A DNA stretch of 61,657 bases, taken from positions 1 to 61,657 of the forward strand of contig VGAI01000002.1 in assembly GCA_016870815.1 (NCBI GenBank). The letters run 5' to 3'. The DNA comes from Actinomycetota bacterium. Its GTDB lineage: Bacteria; Actinomycetota; Actinomycetes; Nanopelagicales; Nanopelagicaceae. This document shows positions 8,888-17,997 of the stretch, piece after piece. Under the pieces are notes generated by a model. It made no database searches and was not told where the DNA came from. It saw only the letters and a program-made list of their open reading frames with translations. Every line of letters starts with the position of its first letter. Positions within the stretch are counted from its first letter, which is position 1. Position numbers and translations under genes: made by a program.

Positions 8888-9339
8888 TGTCTCTGAATCT
8901 TCCTCAGACTCACCTCGTTGCAGATGCAGAGGCGATGAGAGAAGTCGGTGCACACCTTGGCAGAGAACTTCGTGCAGGCGATGTCGTGATCTTGCAGGGA
9001 CCTTTAGGTGCCGGAAAGACGACATTTACGCAAGGGATCGGAAGTTCGCTAGGAATCTTAGATATCTCATCTCCAACCTTCGTGATCTCGAGAGTCCATA
9101 AAAGCCGTCCGCCACTGGTGCATGTCGATGCTTATCGTCTCTTAGGAAGTGGTGATTCTTCGATTCAATTTGATGATCTCGACCTTGAGACGAGCCGGGC
9201 GGAATCAATTACGGTAATCGAATGGGGTAGTGAATTAGCGCATCGCTTCGTAGAGAGTTATCTTCTCGTTGATATTGCTTTTGCCGACGAACTCGATCCG
9301 TCAAATCAGATGAGGAAAGTGGTGATCGAGCAGCGATGA
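8887..9339 (+). CDS. tsaE: tRNA t6A biosynthesis ATPase TsaE
   Basis: P-loop ATPase of the threonylcarbamoyl-adenosine (t6A37) tRNA modification machinery, 150 aa. It drives turnover of the TsaB-TsaD complex. Walker A is GPLGAGKTTFTQG, followed by the switch-like SPTFVISR, the family motif HVDAYRL and the late VIEWGSEL. It starts with an ATG lacking a ribosome-binding site but with a -10 box 6 nt upstream. It overlaps tsaB by 4 bp and is the first gene of a four-gene operon that contains TsaE, TsaB and TsaD; TsaC is not in the window. Confidence 0.93.
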   Translation: MSLNLPQTHLVADAEAMREVGAHLGRELRAGDVVILQGPLGAGKTTFTQGIGSSLGILDISSPTFVISRVHKSRPPLVHVDAYRLLGSGDSSIQFDDLDLETSRAESITVIEWGSELAHRFVESYLLVDIAFADELDPSNQMRKVVIEQR

Positions 9340-9920
9340 CAACCCTAGTTATCGATACCGCTACATCACGGACATCGGTTGGTCTCTTTGATGGCGCGGT
9401 GCCACTCTTTGCTGGAAGGCATGATGGCGCGACCGAGCATGGCGAAGCGCTTCCAAGACTTGTATCTGGTGCACTCAATCTCGGCCGACCAATCACCCAA
9501 GTTCTTGTTGGGATGGGTCCAGGACCGTTCACGGGACTTCGAGTGGGAATCACTTTCGCAGAAGTCTTTGCACGATCGAAGGGAATTCCCTGGGCAGGGA
9601 TTTGCTCGTTAGATGGAATCGTCTCTGGCGTCACAGGTGAGTACATCGTCGCAACTGATGCACGGCGCAAAGAGATCTATTGGGCGAAGTTTGATTCGGG
9701 AAAGCGGATCACCGAACCGCAAGTCTCTTTGCCAGAGGAAGTACAAGCATTGGGTTTGCCGGTCTATGGCGAGGGCGCCTCGAAGTATGGATTTGAAGCC
9801 GATATCGACATGATCTACCCGCATCCACTTTTTATGCTGGCGTCACTTGAATGGGCCGATGGTGTGCATCAACCGATGTACTTAAGAAAACCAGATGCAA
9901 TACCAACAAGTGAGCGATGA
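9336..9920 (+). CDS. tsaB: tRNA t6A biosynthesis scaffold protein TsaB
   Basis: TsaB, 194 aa, ASKHA-fold partner of TsaD in t6A synthesis. The N-terminus TLVIDTATSRTSVGLFDG and the signature GMGPGPFTGLRVGI are diagnostic. It is shorter than the roughly 230 aa E. coli protein, with a reduced C-terminal region, as is common in actinobacteria. Its ATGA overlap with tsaE and a further 4-bp overlap with rimI indicate coupled translation. Confidence 0.92.
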   Translation: MTTLVIDTATSRTSVGLFDGAVPLFAGRHDGATEHGEALPRLVSGALNLGRPITQVLVGMGPGPFTGLRVGITFAEVFARSKGIPWAGICSLDGIVSGVTGEYIVATDARRKEIYWAKFDSGKRITEPQVSLPEEVQALGLPVYGEGASKYGFEADIDMIYPHPLFMLASLEWADGVHQPMYLRKPDAIPTSER

Positions 9921-10378
9921 TGATCACCTATAAAAATCTCACTCTGGTCGATGCGATTGAAGTATTCGATCTTGAGAAAGAGATCTTTGGTACGCATGCC
10001 TGGACTTTGACTCAAGTGAAGGAAGAACTCTCGGGTTCACGACGGCTCTACGTAGGGGCGATTGATGGCGAGAAGATTGTTGGGTACGCAGGGATTGCAG
10101 CCAATGGAGAGAGTGCTGATATCCATAATGTTGCGGTGCAGAGCGGGTATCGGCGACAAGGAATCGCACGGCGATTAATCGCGCGGCTTGAAAGTTGGGC
10201 CTCAAATCAAGGTGCATCGAATGCACTTCTTGAGATGCGAGTTGGGAATATAGAGGCGCTTCCGCTCTACCTATCCCTTGGCTATAAAGAGATCTCTCGG
10301 CGAAAGGATTATTACGGGGCTGGCATCGATGCGATTGTGATGAAGAAGGATCTCCTTAGCAGTGAGGTTAAATCGTGA
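9917..10378 (+). CDS. rimI: Ribosomal-protein-alanine N-acetyltransferase (RimI-like GNAT)
   Basis: GNAT-family acetyltransferase, 153 aa, expected to acetylate the N-terminus of ribosomal protein bS18 or other proteins. The acetyl-CoA loop reads [10 protein letters not shown], and the RimI-typical [23 protein letters not shown] region follows. It lies between tsaB and tsaD with 4-bp overlaps on both sides, the conserved tsaB-rimI-tsaD order of many Gram-positive bacteria. The ATG at 9917 is followed directly by a second ATG, so the start is uncertain by one codon. Confidence 0.92.
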   Translation: MMITYKNLTLVDAIEVFDLEKEIFGTHAWTLTQVKEELSGSRRLYVGAIDGEKIVGYAGIAANGESADIHNVAVQSGYRRQGIARRLIARLESWASNQGASNALLEMRVGNIEALPLYLSLGYKEISRRKDYYGAGIDAIVMKKDLLSSEVKS

Positions 10379-11412
10379 CGCAATCTCAGCCCCTTGTCTT
10401 GGGTATCGAAACCTCCTGTGATGAGACTGCTGTCGGAATCGTTGCTGGTCGCAACTTGCTCTCGAATGTCATCGCATCAAGTGTTGATGAGCATGAGCGA
10501 TTTGGCGGGGTAGTTCCTGAAATAGCAAGTCGCGCGCACTTAGAAGCTATTTGGCCAGCGATCGAACGTGCTGCGAGAGAAGCGAAGATTTCGTTAGATG
10601 ATCTAGATGCGATTTCAGTGACTGCAGGACCTGGATTAGTCGGTGCGCTTCTTGTCGGAGTCTCTGCTGCAAATGGATTAGCGCTTGCCCTTGATAAACC
10701 GCTCTATGGCGTCAATCATCTTGCGTCACATGTTGCGGTTGATTTATTGACGCATGAGAAACCTGTTGGACCTGCGATTGCGCTCTTGGTTAGTGGTGGA
10801 CATTCATCGATATTGAAGCTGGAATCACTCACTGGTTCATATGAACAGTTAGGCCGAACGTTGGATGATGCAGCGGGGGAGGCCTTCGACAAAATTGCCA
10901 GGCTTCTTGGCCTTGGATTTCCAGGTGGCCCGCTCATAGATCGCGAAGCAAAGTCAGGAAAAGTTGCAATCGATTTTCCGCGAGGGATGACCGCCGCAAA
11001 GGACCAGGGCGATCATCGCTTCGACTTCTCCTTCTCAGGGCTTAAGACGGCAGTCTCTCGCTATCTCAAGGCAACACCTCAATACCTGCGAGCTGATGTA
11101 GCCACTTCGTTTCAAGAAGCGGTTGTTGATGTGCTCACCATGAAGTCGATTGATGCATGTAAAGCGAGTGGAATCGAGACGCTACTTATCGGTGGTGGAG
11201 TGGCGGCAAATTCGCGGCTTCGCGAGCTGGCAGGTGAACGCGCTAAGAAAGCCGGACTCGAATTGCGCATTCCACCAGCATCACTCTGCACTGATAATGG
11301 CGCAATGGTGGCAGCCTTAGGTGCTCAGTTACTTTCTGATGGGGTGTCTCCCTCAGAACTCGGTATTGCCGTTGATAGTTCGGCTAGCGTTTCGACAACT
11401 TCCTGGATCTAG
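10375..11412 (+). CDS. tsaD: tRNA N6-threonylcarbamoyladenosine transferase TsaD
   Basis: Catalytic ASKHA-fold enzyme that transfers threonylcarbamoyl from its AMP ester to A37 of ANN-decoding tRNAs. Full length at 345 aa. The N-terminus [13 protein letters not shown], the metal-binding H115-xxx-H119 in NHLASHV, and the ATP-binding segments LVSGGHSS and [13 protein letters not shown] are all intact. The start is GTG 10375 inside a GTGA overlap with rimI. It is the last gene of the operon; 81 bp later the toxin gene begins with its own promoter. Confidence 0.94.
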   Translation: MTQSQPLVLGIETSCDETAVGIVAGRNLLSNVIASSVDEHERFGGVVPEIASRAHLEAIWPAIERAAREAKISLDDLDAISVTAGPGLVGALLVGVSAANGLALALDKPLYGVNHLASHVAVDLLTHEKPVGPAIALLVSGGHSSILKLESLTGSYEQLGRTLDDAAGEAFDKIARLLGLGFPGGPLIDREAKSGKVAIDFPRGMTAAKDQGDHRFDFSFSGLKTAVSRYLKATPQYLRADVATSFQEAVVDVLTMKSIDACKASGIETLLIGGGVAANSRLRELAGERAKKAGLELRIPPASLCTDNGAMVAALGAQLLSDGVSPSELGIAVDSSASVSTTSWI

Positions 11413-11464
11413 ATAAAGACTCACAGTCACTGGCTATTCACATTGGTCACCTAGCCATGAGAGG

Positions 11465-11487
11465 ATATGCGTCATGACGCATATTGT
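11465..11487 (+). promoter_or_regulatory. Perfect 20-bp palindromic operator and -10 box of the toxin-antitoxin pair
   Basis: ATATGCGTCATGACGCATAT (11465-11484) is a perfect inverted repeat. Its right end overlaps a -10 hexamer TATTGT (11482-11487) that lies 6 nt before the GTG at 11494. A site in this place fits autorepression by the HTH antitoxin, the usual behaviour of HigBA-type modules. Binding itself is inferred. Confidence 0.7.
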
Positions 11488-11493
11488 TCGAGG

Positions 11494-11838
11494 GTGCCTT
11501 GGCGAGTGGTCTTTCACCCATCAGTTGTTGAGTGGTTGCAATCGCTTGAACCCCGAGAACTGGAATCTTTCATGAGGGCTGTCATGATGCTAGAAGATTT
11601 TGGACCCTCCCTTGGGCGCCCAATCGTGGGTACTTTGAAAGGATCAAGATTCAATAACTTGAAAGAGTTGAGACCCTTATCCACCAGCCTACGATGCCTA
11701 TTTGCTTTTGATCTGAAAAGAACTGCCATTTTGCTGGTTGCGGGTGATAAAAGCCTTGCTTGGAAAAGTTGGTATCAGAGTTCAATCCCGATTGCCGAAA
11801 AGCGCTTTCTTGCTCATCTAGAAGAGAGGTCAGATTAG
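11494..11838 (+). CDS. HigB/Gp49-like toxin (RelE superfamily)
   Basis: Putative mRNA-interferase toxin of the phage Gp49/HigB family, 114 aa. Typical elements are PWRVVFHPSVVEWLQSL at the N-terminus, the central FGPSLGRPIVGTLKGSRFNNLKELRP and the C-terminal strand TAILLVAGDKS. I chose GTG 11494 over the ATG at 11467 because a -10 box (TATTGT) lies exactly 6 nt upstream, as in other genes here, and because the 11467 start would fall inside the palindromic operator. Toxin precedes antitoxin, the HigBA order. The antitoxin gene follows after 4 bp. Whether it cleaves ribosome-bound mRNA cannot be judged from sequence alone. Confidence 0.75.
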   Translation: MPWRVVFHPSVVEWLQSLEPRELESFMRAVMMLEDFGPSLGRPIVGTLKGSRFNNLKELRPLSTSLRCLFAFDLKRTAILLVAGDKSLAWKSWYQSSIPIAEKRFLAHLEERSD

Positions 11839-11842
11839 AGCT

Positions 11843-12313
11843 ATGGAAAAATTTATTGATTTTGACGAGATTAAAGAAAAGTTTCCGATAGATCCTATTC
11901 AGTATCGGAGGTACTCACGACAGGTACAAGACCTCATGGGCGGAGTTAAGTTGGCGGAGTTGAGAAGAGCTAAGAAGATGACTCAGATTCAGATGGCGAA
12001 GAAACTGAAGATTGATCAATCTAATGTCTCTCGAATCGAGCGAGGTGCGTTTTCTAAGGTAGAACTTCGAACGCTGCGTCGTTACGTCGAGGCGATGGGG
12101 GGCGAGCTAGAGATACGAATCCGAATCAATGATTCCTCGCAGCAGCTGATTGATTCCGAATATGAAAAAAAGTGGGCCAGAAAGTTGGCTCGCGAATCAG
12201 AGTCTCTACCTGTCGAAAAGTCTGTAGCAAGGCGGGCCAAAAGAAAGAGTCCGCGCCGAGCCAGCGTCGCCAAGTCTCGTGGTAGGTCCAAAGCCCGAAA
12301 GCGGGTCCACTAG
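11843..12313 (+). CDS. XRE-family antitoxin with a long basic C-terminal tail
   Basis: HTH regulator, 156 aa, expected to neutralise the upstream toxin and repress the pair. Residues 37-70 form an XRE helix-turn-helix (LRRAKKMTQIQMAKKLKIDQ with SNVSRIERG), and YVEAMGGELEIRIRI is the usual end of the family near residue 95. The remaining 50-60 residues are extra: charged, then strongly Lys/Arg/Ser/Ala-rich, with RRAKRKSPRRAS and AKSRGRSKARKRVH, like a histone or H1-type tail. The tail could add nonspecific DNA binding or act as the disordered toxin-binding arm. No strong ribosome-binding site is seen; the 4-bp gap to the toxin suggests coupling. Confidence 0.75.
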   Translation: MEKFIDFDEIKEKFPIDPIQYRRYSRQVQDLMGGVKLAELRRAKKMTQIQMAKKLKIDQSNVSRIERGAFSKVELRTLRRYVEAMGGELEIRIRINDSSQQLIDSEYEKKWARKLARESESLPVEKSVARRAKRKSPRRASVAKSRGRSKARKRVH

Positions 12314-12360
12314 CGCTCTGTTCGGGCGGACCCCTTTGTCGCTATGTGGGGACCTCGCCA

Positions 12361-12383
12361 CCCCCCTAGCAACACGAGGGGGG
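12361..12383 (+). terminator. GC-rich hairpin after the antitoxin gene
   Basis: CCCCCCT (12361-12367) pairs with AGGGGGG (12377-12383) across a 9-nt loop. There is no T run, so it is at best a weak or Rho-type stop site ahead of the groE promoter. The surrounding 12314-12440 stretch is clearly richer in G+C than its neighbours and holds two copies of GGACCTCGCC (12350 and 12391). Confidence 0.4.
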
Positions 12384-12410
12384 CCGCATCGGACCTCGCC
12401 CCCGCTCGAT

Positions 12411-12439
12411 TTGAGGTTCGGGAATACGCCCCCTAGGGT
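12411..12439 (+). promoter_or_regulatory. groE promoter
   Basis: TTGAGG (-35, 12411-12416), a 17-bp spacer and TAGGGT (-10, 12434-12439) make a good housekeeping-sigma promoter. The predicted transcription start falls at the left arm of the CIRCE-like element. Confidence 0.65.
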
Positions 12440-12444
12440 TCGCG

Positions 12445-12471
12445 TTGGCACTCGCGGGCTGACACTGCTAA
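12445..12471 (+). promoter_or_regulatory. CIRCE-like HrcA operator
   Basis: TTGGCACTC, a 9-bp spacer and CACTGCTAA match the CIRCE consensus arms (TTAGCACTC and GAGTGCTAA) at 8/9 and 7/9 positions. It sits at the predicted transcription start of groES-groEL, where HrcA represses these genes in other bacteria. hrcA itself is not in the window. Confidence 0.75.
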
Positions 12472-12545
12472 CGGCCCCAAGAAGTGAAACCCGTTCAATC
12501 AAGAACGATTAGACGAGTAATGACGAGTAATAAAGGAGCGAAACG

Positions 12546-12839
12546 ATGGCCATTGCCATTAAGCCACTTGAAGATCGAGTCGTAGTAAAGCCACTCGATG
12601 CTGAGACCACCACCGCATCAGGTCTCGTTATCCCAGATACCGCCAAGGAGAAGCCACAGGAAGGCAAAGTCGTCGCTGTCGGCCCAGGCCGTTTCGATGA
12701 CGGAGTGCGCGTTCCGATGGACGTGAAGGAAGGCGATGTCGTCCTCTACAGCAAGTACGGCGGCACCGAAGTGAAGTCTGGCGGCGAGGAATTCCTCGTC
12801 CTCTCAGCACGCGACATCCTCGCGATCATCACCAAGTAA
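12546..12839 (+). CDS. groES: Co-chaperonin GroES
   Basis: The 97-aa lid of the GroEL chaperonin. The start [16 protein letters not shown] and the [12 protein letters not shown] and [20 protein letters not shown] segments are standard. AAAGGAGCG lies at the right distance before the ATG. The roughly 100-nt leader carries the CIRCE-like element at its 5' end. groEL follows after 21 bp, so the two form one heat-regulated operon. Confidence 0.96.
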   Translation: MAIAIKPLEDRVVVKPLDAETTTASGLVIPDTAKEKPQEGKVVAVGPGRFDDGVRVPMDVKEGDVVLYSKYGGTEVKSGGEEFLVLSARDILAIITK

Positions 12840-12854
12840 CCCGGAAGTCGGTAA

Positions 12855-14495
<1,641 letters not shown>

Positions 14496-14522
14496 TTGGC
14501 TCTAGGCTCCTAAAAAAGCGAT

Positions 14523-14545
14523 GAGTTCAAAAATATTCTGAACTC
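14523..14545 (+). other. Short hairpin after groEL
   Basis: GAGTTCA and TGAACTC form a 7-bp stem around an A/T-rich loop, 27 nt after the groEL stop and just before the larger terminator hairpin. It may take part in termination or 3'-end protection. Confidence 0.35.
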
Positions 14546-14554
14546 CTTGAAGTA

Positions 14555-14594
14555 GATTAAGCGGGTTCTTGCGAAGGCAAGGATCCGCTTAATC
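14555..14594 (+). terminator. Long hairpin terminator after groEL
   Basis: An 18-bp stem (GATTAAGCGGGTTCTTGC with GCAAGGATCCGCTTAATC, two G-T pairs) with a GAAG loop lies between groEL and the TerC gene. Only a short A/T-rich stretch (AATTAG) follows, so efficiency is uncertain despite the stable stem. Confidence 0.65.
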
Positions 14595-14637
14595 AATTAG
14601 GCAATAAGTAGCGAGATATTCGAGAAATGCGAGTGAG

Positions 14638-15606
14638 ATGAACGCCTTCTGGGCATCAACTGAGGCAAGTGAACTTCCGACTCGTATTTCAAATACGACT
14701 CCAACTATCTGGGCCATTACCGGTATCGCAGTTGGCATAGTCATCATCTTTGATCTGATCTGGGCTTGGCTTCGCAGGAATCATGAAACTTCGCTCAAAG
14801 AAGCGGCAGGGTGGACCTTTATTTATGTCTCGGCCGCAATCATCTTTGGCGTCACGATGCGAAATTGGGAGAGCTCAGCAGCAAGTGCAGAATTCTTCGC
14901 AGGTTGGATCACCGAGTACTCACTCTCGATAGATAACTTGTTTGTTTTTATCATCATTCTCTCTCGTCTCAAGGTGAAGAAAGAACAAGAGCAGATGGTT
15001 CTGCTCCTTGGCATCTTGATGGCACTCCTCTTTCGCGGGATATTCATCATCATTGGCGCTGCTGTGATCGAGAGATTCGTCGCGGTCTTCTTCCTCTTTG
15101 GCGCGATATTGCTCTGGACCGCTTACAAACTCATCTCAGGCGATCCCGATGAGGATGAGTGGGATGAATCGAAGTTAATCAAGAAATTGCGTACACGGGG
15201 TTGGTCGACCTTTACTGTGGCACTTGTTGCCTTGGGGACAACAGATATTCTCTTTGCGCTCGATTCGATTCCCGCGATTTTTGGATTGACTCGCGATCCT
15301 TACATTGTTTTCATGGCCAATGCTTTTGCTCTGATGGGTCTTCGCCAGCTTTACTTCCTTGTTGGGATCCTGCTTCGAAGGTTGATCTATCTCTCCAAGG
15401 GCCTCGCCGTTGTTCTCGGGTTTATCGGGGTCAAGCTAGTGATCGAAGCCCTTCATGGCATAGGGGTCGATGAGATTGGGCCGGTGACGGTTCCACATAT
15501 CTCACTCAACTTCTCACTTGGCGTCATTGTTAGCGCTCTGGCAGTCACGACAGTTATAAGCCTGCGCAAGAACCCGAAAGAGCCAGACCCTCGCAGCCAC
15601 GAATAG
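14638..15606 (+). CDS. TerC-family integral membrane protein
   Basis: A 322-aa TerC/Alx-type membrane protein with about eight or nine hydrophobic segments. Both acidic intramembrane signatures are present: SIDNLFVFIIIL and FALDSIPAIFGLT, whose Asp residues are thought to coordinate Mn2+ in this family. A cytoplasmic acidic loop (GDPDEDEWDESK) separates the halves. Recent work on the family points to manganese export, including metalation of secreted proteins; tellurite resistance is the older name. The start ATG 14638 follows a weak GAGTGAG. The gene is preceded by the groEL terminator and is followed by an independent promoter. Confidence 0.9.
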   Translation: MNAFWASTEASELPTRISNTTPTIWAITGIAVGIVIIFDLIWAWLRRNHETSLKEAAGWTFIYVSAAIIFGVTMRNWESSAASAEFFAGWITEYSLSIDNLFVFIIILSRLKVKKEQEQMVLLLGILMALLFRGIFIIIGAAVIERFVAVFFLFGAILLWTAYKLISGDPDEDEWDESKLIKKLRTRGWSTFTVALVALGTTDILFALDSIPAIFGLTRDPYIVFMANAFALMGLRQLYFLVGILLRRLIYLSKGLAVVLGFIGVKLVIEALHGIGVDEIGPVTVPHISLNFSLGVIVSALAVTTVISLRKNPKEPDPRSHE

Positions 15607-15646
15607 AAGGCTTAGTTTCACTCTAGATTGTCGGACAAGACTGACC

Positions 15647-15661
15647 TAGAATCTCAGGGCA
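15647..15661 (+). promoter_or_regulatory. Near-leaderless -10 box for the secreted protein gene
   Basis: TAGAAT (15647-15652) lies 8 nt before ATG 15661, placing transcription start within a base or two of the start codon. This supports the ATG over the upstream in-frame TTG at 15628. Confidence 0.5.
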
Positions 15662-17382
15662 TGAAGCGCCTGGTCGCTCTTTTTACGACCGTGACATTGT
15701 CGGTATCAGTTTTTGCCAATCTTCCATCACAAGCGGCTACCGAAGAAGGTGTCGCGTGGCAAGCGCCATTACTTCCACCTAGTTCAACTTTGATCAATCG
15801 CTTCGCAGACTTTGGCCAATCCTCGACCACGCCACTTGTCTCAGAGATGGATCCAGAAGCGCCTGCAACAAGCTCCATGAGTTTCACAGCTCGCAACTAC
15901 ACAGCGGTCCTGCCATTTTGCGATAGCAAGAACACCTTCGCCTGCATCAAGTCGGTGGAGGTATCGACAGATGGGAAGAATTGGGTGACGTCCTCTGCGC
16001 CTAAAGAGTATGGAGCAATCGACATTCTCGGAACGAATTACAAACCCACGGGTGTAGAGCAACGAAGATCATCGACATGGGAGGGAAATCCAGCACAGAA
16101 TCTTCCACCGGGCTCAAATAGCCAAGTCGTCGAATTCACTACGGCACCACACAAAGGCGGATCGAGTTATCTCGTTGAAGTTGCAATCAAAGCAGCCATG
16201 ATCCCGGCAAATATCAGTGATGCAATGAAAGCCTTTCTCCCTGCAAACGTGAAGGATGGACTCTTCAACTCCGTTCAGTTTCGAGTCATTCCCGTGAAGG
16301 TAGTACCAGGAACATGTGCAGAAGCGAATTTCGCTCGGGGCATCAGCTCGTCAAAGGAGAGTTGGAAGGGATACTGTCCCGTCGCTTATAACTTCCCTGA
16401 CGATGTTCAATTCAGAATGACCGTTGAACTTGGCAAGTACATCAACAGTTTCAAAGGTTGGTTCCAAGGTCGAATCGGCGATCCATTCGTCTCTCAGGAC
16501 AATCAAACTGGAACTATCGTCATCTCGGGAAAGCCTGTAAAAGTCTCTGTTGCCAAAGCGGTAGTCCCCGGTCCGATTCCAGCCGAGGTGGACAACTTCA
16601 GGATGCCAAAGGGATTTACGATGTTTGGCGCGAACAATATTCCCGATTTCATATCCGACTCCACGGAGTATGAAGTTATTGCCTGGTGGAAATTGCTCGA
16701 AAAGTACATGACGGAGAATGCTGAGGCAGAGACTTTGGTTTGGCGCATGTCCACTTTGGAAAATTCGAAGCTGGAGGGGTACAACTCCCCTAGGGGCTAC
16801 ATCGCTCCGGCAATGAACAACTGCTTGAAAGATGCGCGTGGTGTCACCGGCATCATGACCACAAATGCCACTGTTTATGACGCGGCGGCTCCGGTCTATG
16901 ACAAGGCAGACCAATCGCTGAGCTATGCCGTTGCCGCGCCACATAAAGACTCGAAGGGCGTGAAGAAATCTGGAGAATACGATTTAGTAATCCGCGAAGA
17001 CATCGCTACCTGCGTCTGGGGCAAGGGATTTCCGAAAGCCACAGCAAGAGTTGAAGTGACAAACGATAGTGGTGAACAGCAAGTAGCGACCACGGTCATG
17101 AATACCCGATCCGGGTGGGTTTCGTTTAGCGCTAAGAATTTCCATTACTCAGCGCCAAAAATAAAGGTGAAGCTGGACATTCCCCCTGAACCGACTCCAA
17201 CTCCAACTCCTTCACCGACCGTTGCAGTCGCGGTCGCAACGCCAACCCCATCAGCAACTGCAACTCCCGCTGCGGTGATTCCGACTTCTAAGAAGATCAC
17301 TATTACCTGCGTCAAAGGAAAGAGCTCTAAAAAGGTGACTGGCGAGAATCCGAAGTGCCCGAGAGGTTTCAAAAAGAAATAG
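15661..17382 (+). CDS. Secreted protein with Pro/Thr linker and basic Cys-containing C-terminal tail
   Basis: A 573-aa exported protein of unknown function. The signal peptide runs MKRLVALFTTVTLSVSVFA to PSQA-AT. The body (to about residue 510) has several Cys pairs and mixed beta-like sequence but no fold I recognise. A linker rich in Pro, Thr and Ala (EPTPTPTPSPT and VATPTPSATATP) leads to a terminal basic module containing ITCVKGK, then KKVTG, then PKCPRGFKKK. The two tail Cys residues and many Lys could form a small cell-wall or polyanion-binding module. The start was set by the -10 box 8 nt upstream and by the signal peptide. A strong terminator follows 24 bp after the stop. Confidence 0.7.
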   Translation: MKRLVALFTTVTLSVSVFANLPSQAATEEGVAWQAPLLPPSSTLINRFADFGQSSTTPLVSEMDPEAPATSSMSFTARNYTAVLPFCDSKNTFACIKSVEVSTDGKNWVTSSAPKEYGAIDILGTNYKPTGVEQRRSSTWEGNPAQNLPPGSNSQVVEFTTAPHKGGSSYLVEVAIKAAMIPANISDAMKAFLPANVKDGLFNSVQFRVIPVKVVPGTCAEANFARGISSSKESWKGYCPVAYNFPDDVQFRMTVELGKYINSFKGWFQGRIGDPFVSQDNQTGTIVISGKPVKVSVAKAVVPGPIPAEVDNFRMPKGFTMFGANNIPDFISDSTEYEVIAWWKLLEKYMTENAEAETLVWRMSTLENSKLEGYNSPRGYIAPAMNNCLKDARGVTGIMTTNATVYDAAAPVYDKADQSLSYAVAAPHKDSKGVKKSGEYDLVIREDIATCVWGKGFPKATARVEVTNDSGEQQVATTVMNTRSGWVSFSAKNFHYSAPKIKVKLDIPPEPTPTPTPSPTVAVAVATPTPSATATPAAVIPTSKKITITCVKGKSSKKVTGENPKCPRGFKKK

Positions 17383-17406
17383 TCATTCTGTTCTCAAGAG
17401 AAAAGC

Positions 17407-17442
17407 AAAAGGGCCGGGACTCGACTTCCCGGCCCTTTTTTC
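17407..17442 (+). terminator. Intrinsic terminator, probably bidirectional
   Basis: AAAAGGGCCGGGA pairs with TCCCGGCCCTTTT around a 7-nt loop, with a T run on the plus strand and an A run at the left that serves the minus strand. It lies between the convergent secreted-protein and whiB genes and can serve both. Confidence 0.9.
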
Positions 17443-17493
17443 CTTAGGAGGATATGAAGGAAAGATTCTTATCTGGGTACTAGTTCGTCTGTG

Positions 17494-17796
17494 TTAAGAG
17501 ACGGAGTAGATACCTCGTCGTTGAGAACGCGAGATGATCTCGAGCCGCTCTTCTTCAGAGAGTCCGCCCCAAATGCCATACGGCTCTTGAACGGCGAGCG
17601 CATGTGCTCGACATTGCGCGATCACTGGGCATGAGTTGCAGACTGCTTTGGCCGCCATCTCGCGTGCCTTGCGTCGTGGACCCCGCTCGTTTTCTGGGTG
17701 GAAGAACATGTCAGTGGGAAGGGCACGGCAGGCGCCTTGTTGCTGCCACTCCCAAGATGCTGCTACTGGCTTGGGAAGTCTTGATACTTCACTCAT
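17494..17796 (-). CDS. WhiB-family iron-sulfur transcription factor (WhiB3/WhiD-like)
   Basis: A 100-aa Wbl protein that would bind a [4Fe-4S] cluster and partner with the main sigma factor to tune transcription in response to redox or NO. The four cluster cysteines are C23, C53, C56 and C62 (GACRA, then VCNSCPVIAQC). The GIWGG turn (74-78) and a basic C-terminus (SRSQRRG) follow. The N-terminal SWEWQQQGACR and MFFHPENERG match the WhiB3/WhiD subgroup best, by memory. It starts at ATG 17796, with AGGAA-type ribosome-binding sequence and a leader of about 35 nt. Confidence 0.92.
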   Translation of the reverse strand: MSEVSRLPKPVAASWEWQQQGACRALPTDMFFHPENERGPRRKAREMAAKAVCNSCPVIAQCRAHALAVQEPYGIWGGLSEEERLEIISRSQRRGIYSVS

Positions 17797-17837
17797 TGGT
17801 ATTCCTGCTTCCTTTTAGCGTTTTCCGAACAGGCGGG

Positions 17838-17867
17838 AGATTAGCAATCGCTTCATAGGTTGTTCAA
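17838..17867 (-). promoter_or_regulatory. whiB promoter
   Basis: On the minus strand TTGAAC (17867-17862), an 18-bp spacer and TAATCT (17843-17838) form a sigma70-type promoter. Transcription would begin near 17831 and give a leader of about 35 nt. Confidence 0.55.
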
Positions 17868-17923
17868 GCCCCCCTTTCGGCGTGGCGGGCTGTGAAAATG
17901 CCCAGAGATTGAGCGGGGGCTTG
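17865..17923. repeat. Inverted repeat between whiB and the MerR-type gene
   Basis: CAAGCCCCC (17865-17873) and GGGGGCTTG (17915-17923) are perfect 9-bp arms 41 bp apart. The left arm touches the whiB -35 box. It may be an operator for the divergent MerR-type regulator or WhiB itself; the long spacing argues for two half-sites rather than a hairpin. Confidence 0.4.
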
Positions 17924-17997
17924 TCGAGGTCGTGATGGGCTCAAGGCCTCGGGACTTTCAAGTGGCAGGGCTAGGTCCTTTACCGCACTCTTAGGGC

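Noticed and set aside
11413-12313. Prophage or integrated element around the toxin-antitoxin pair
   Set aside because: No integrase, attachment repeats or flanking tRNA are visible; only the two genes and a G+C-rich spacer differ from the surroundings.
12314-12545. tRNA or other structured RNA in the G+C-rich spacer
   Set aside because: No cloverleaf or TPsiC-type arm can be drawn; the stretch is explained by a hairpin, a promoter and the CIRCE-like element.
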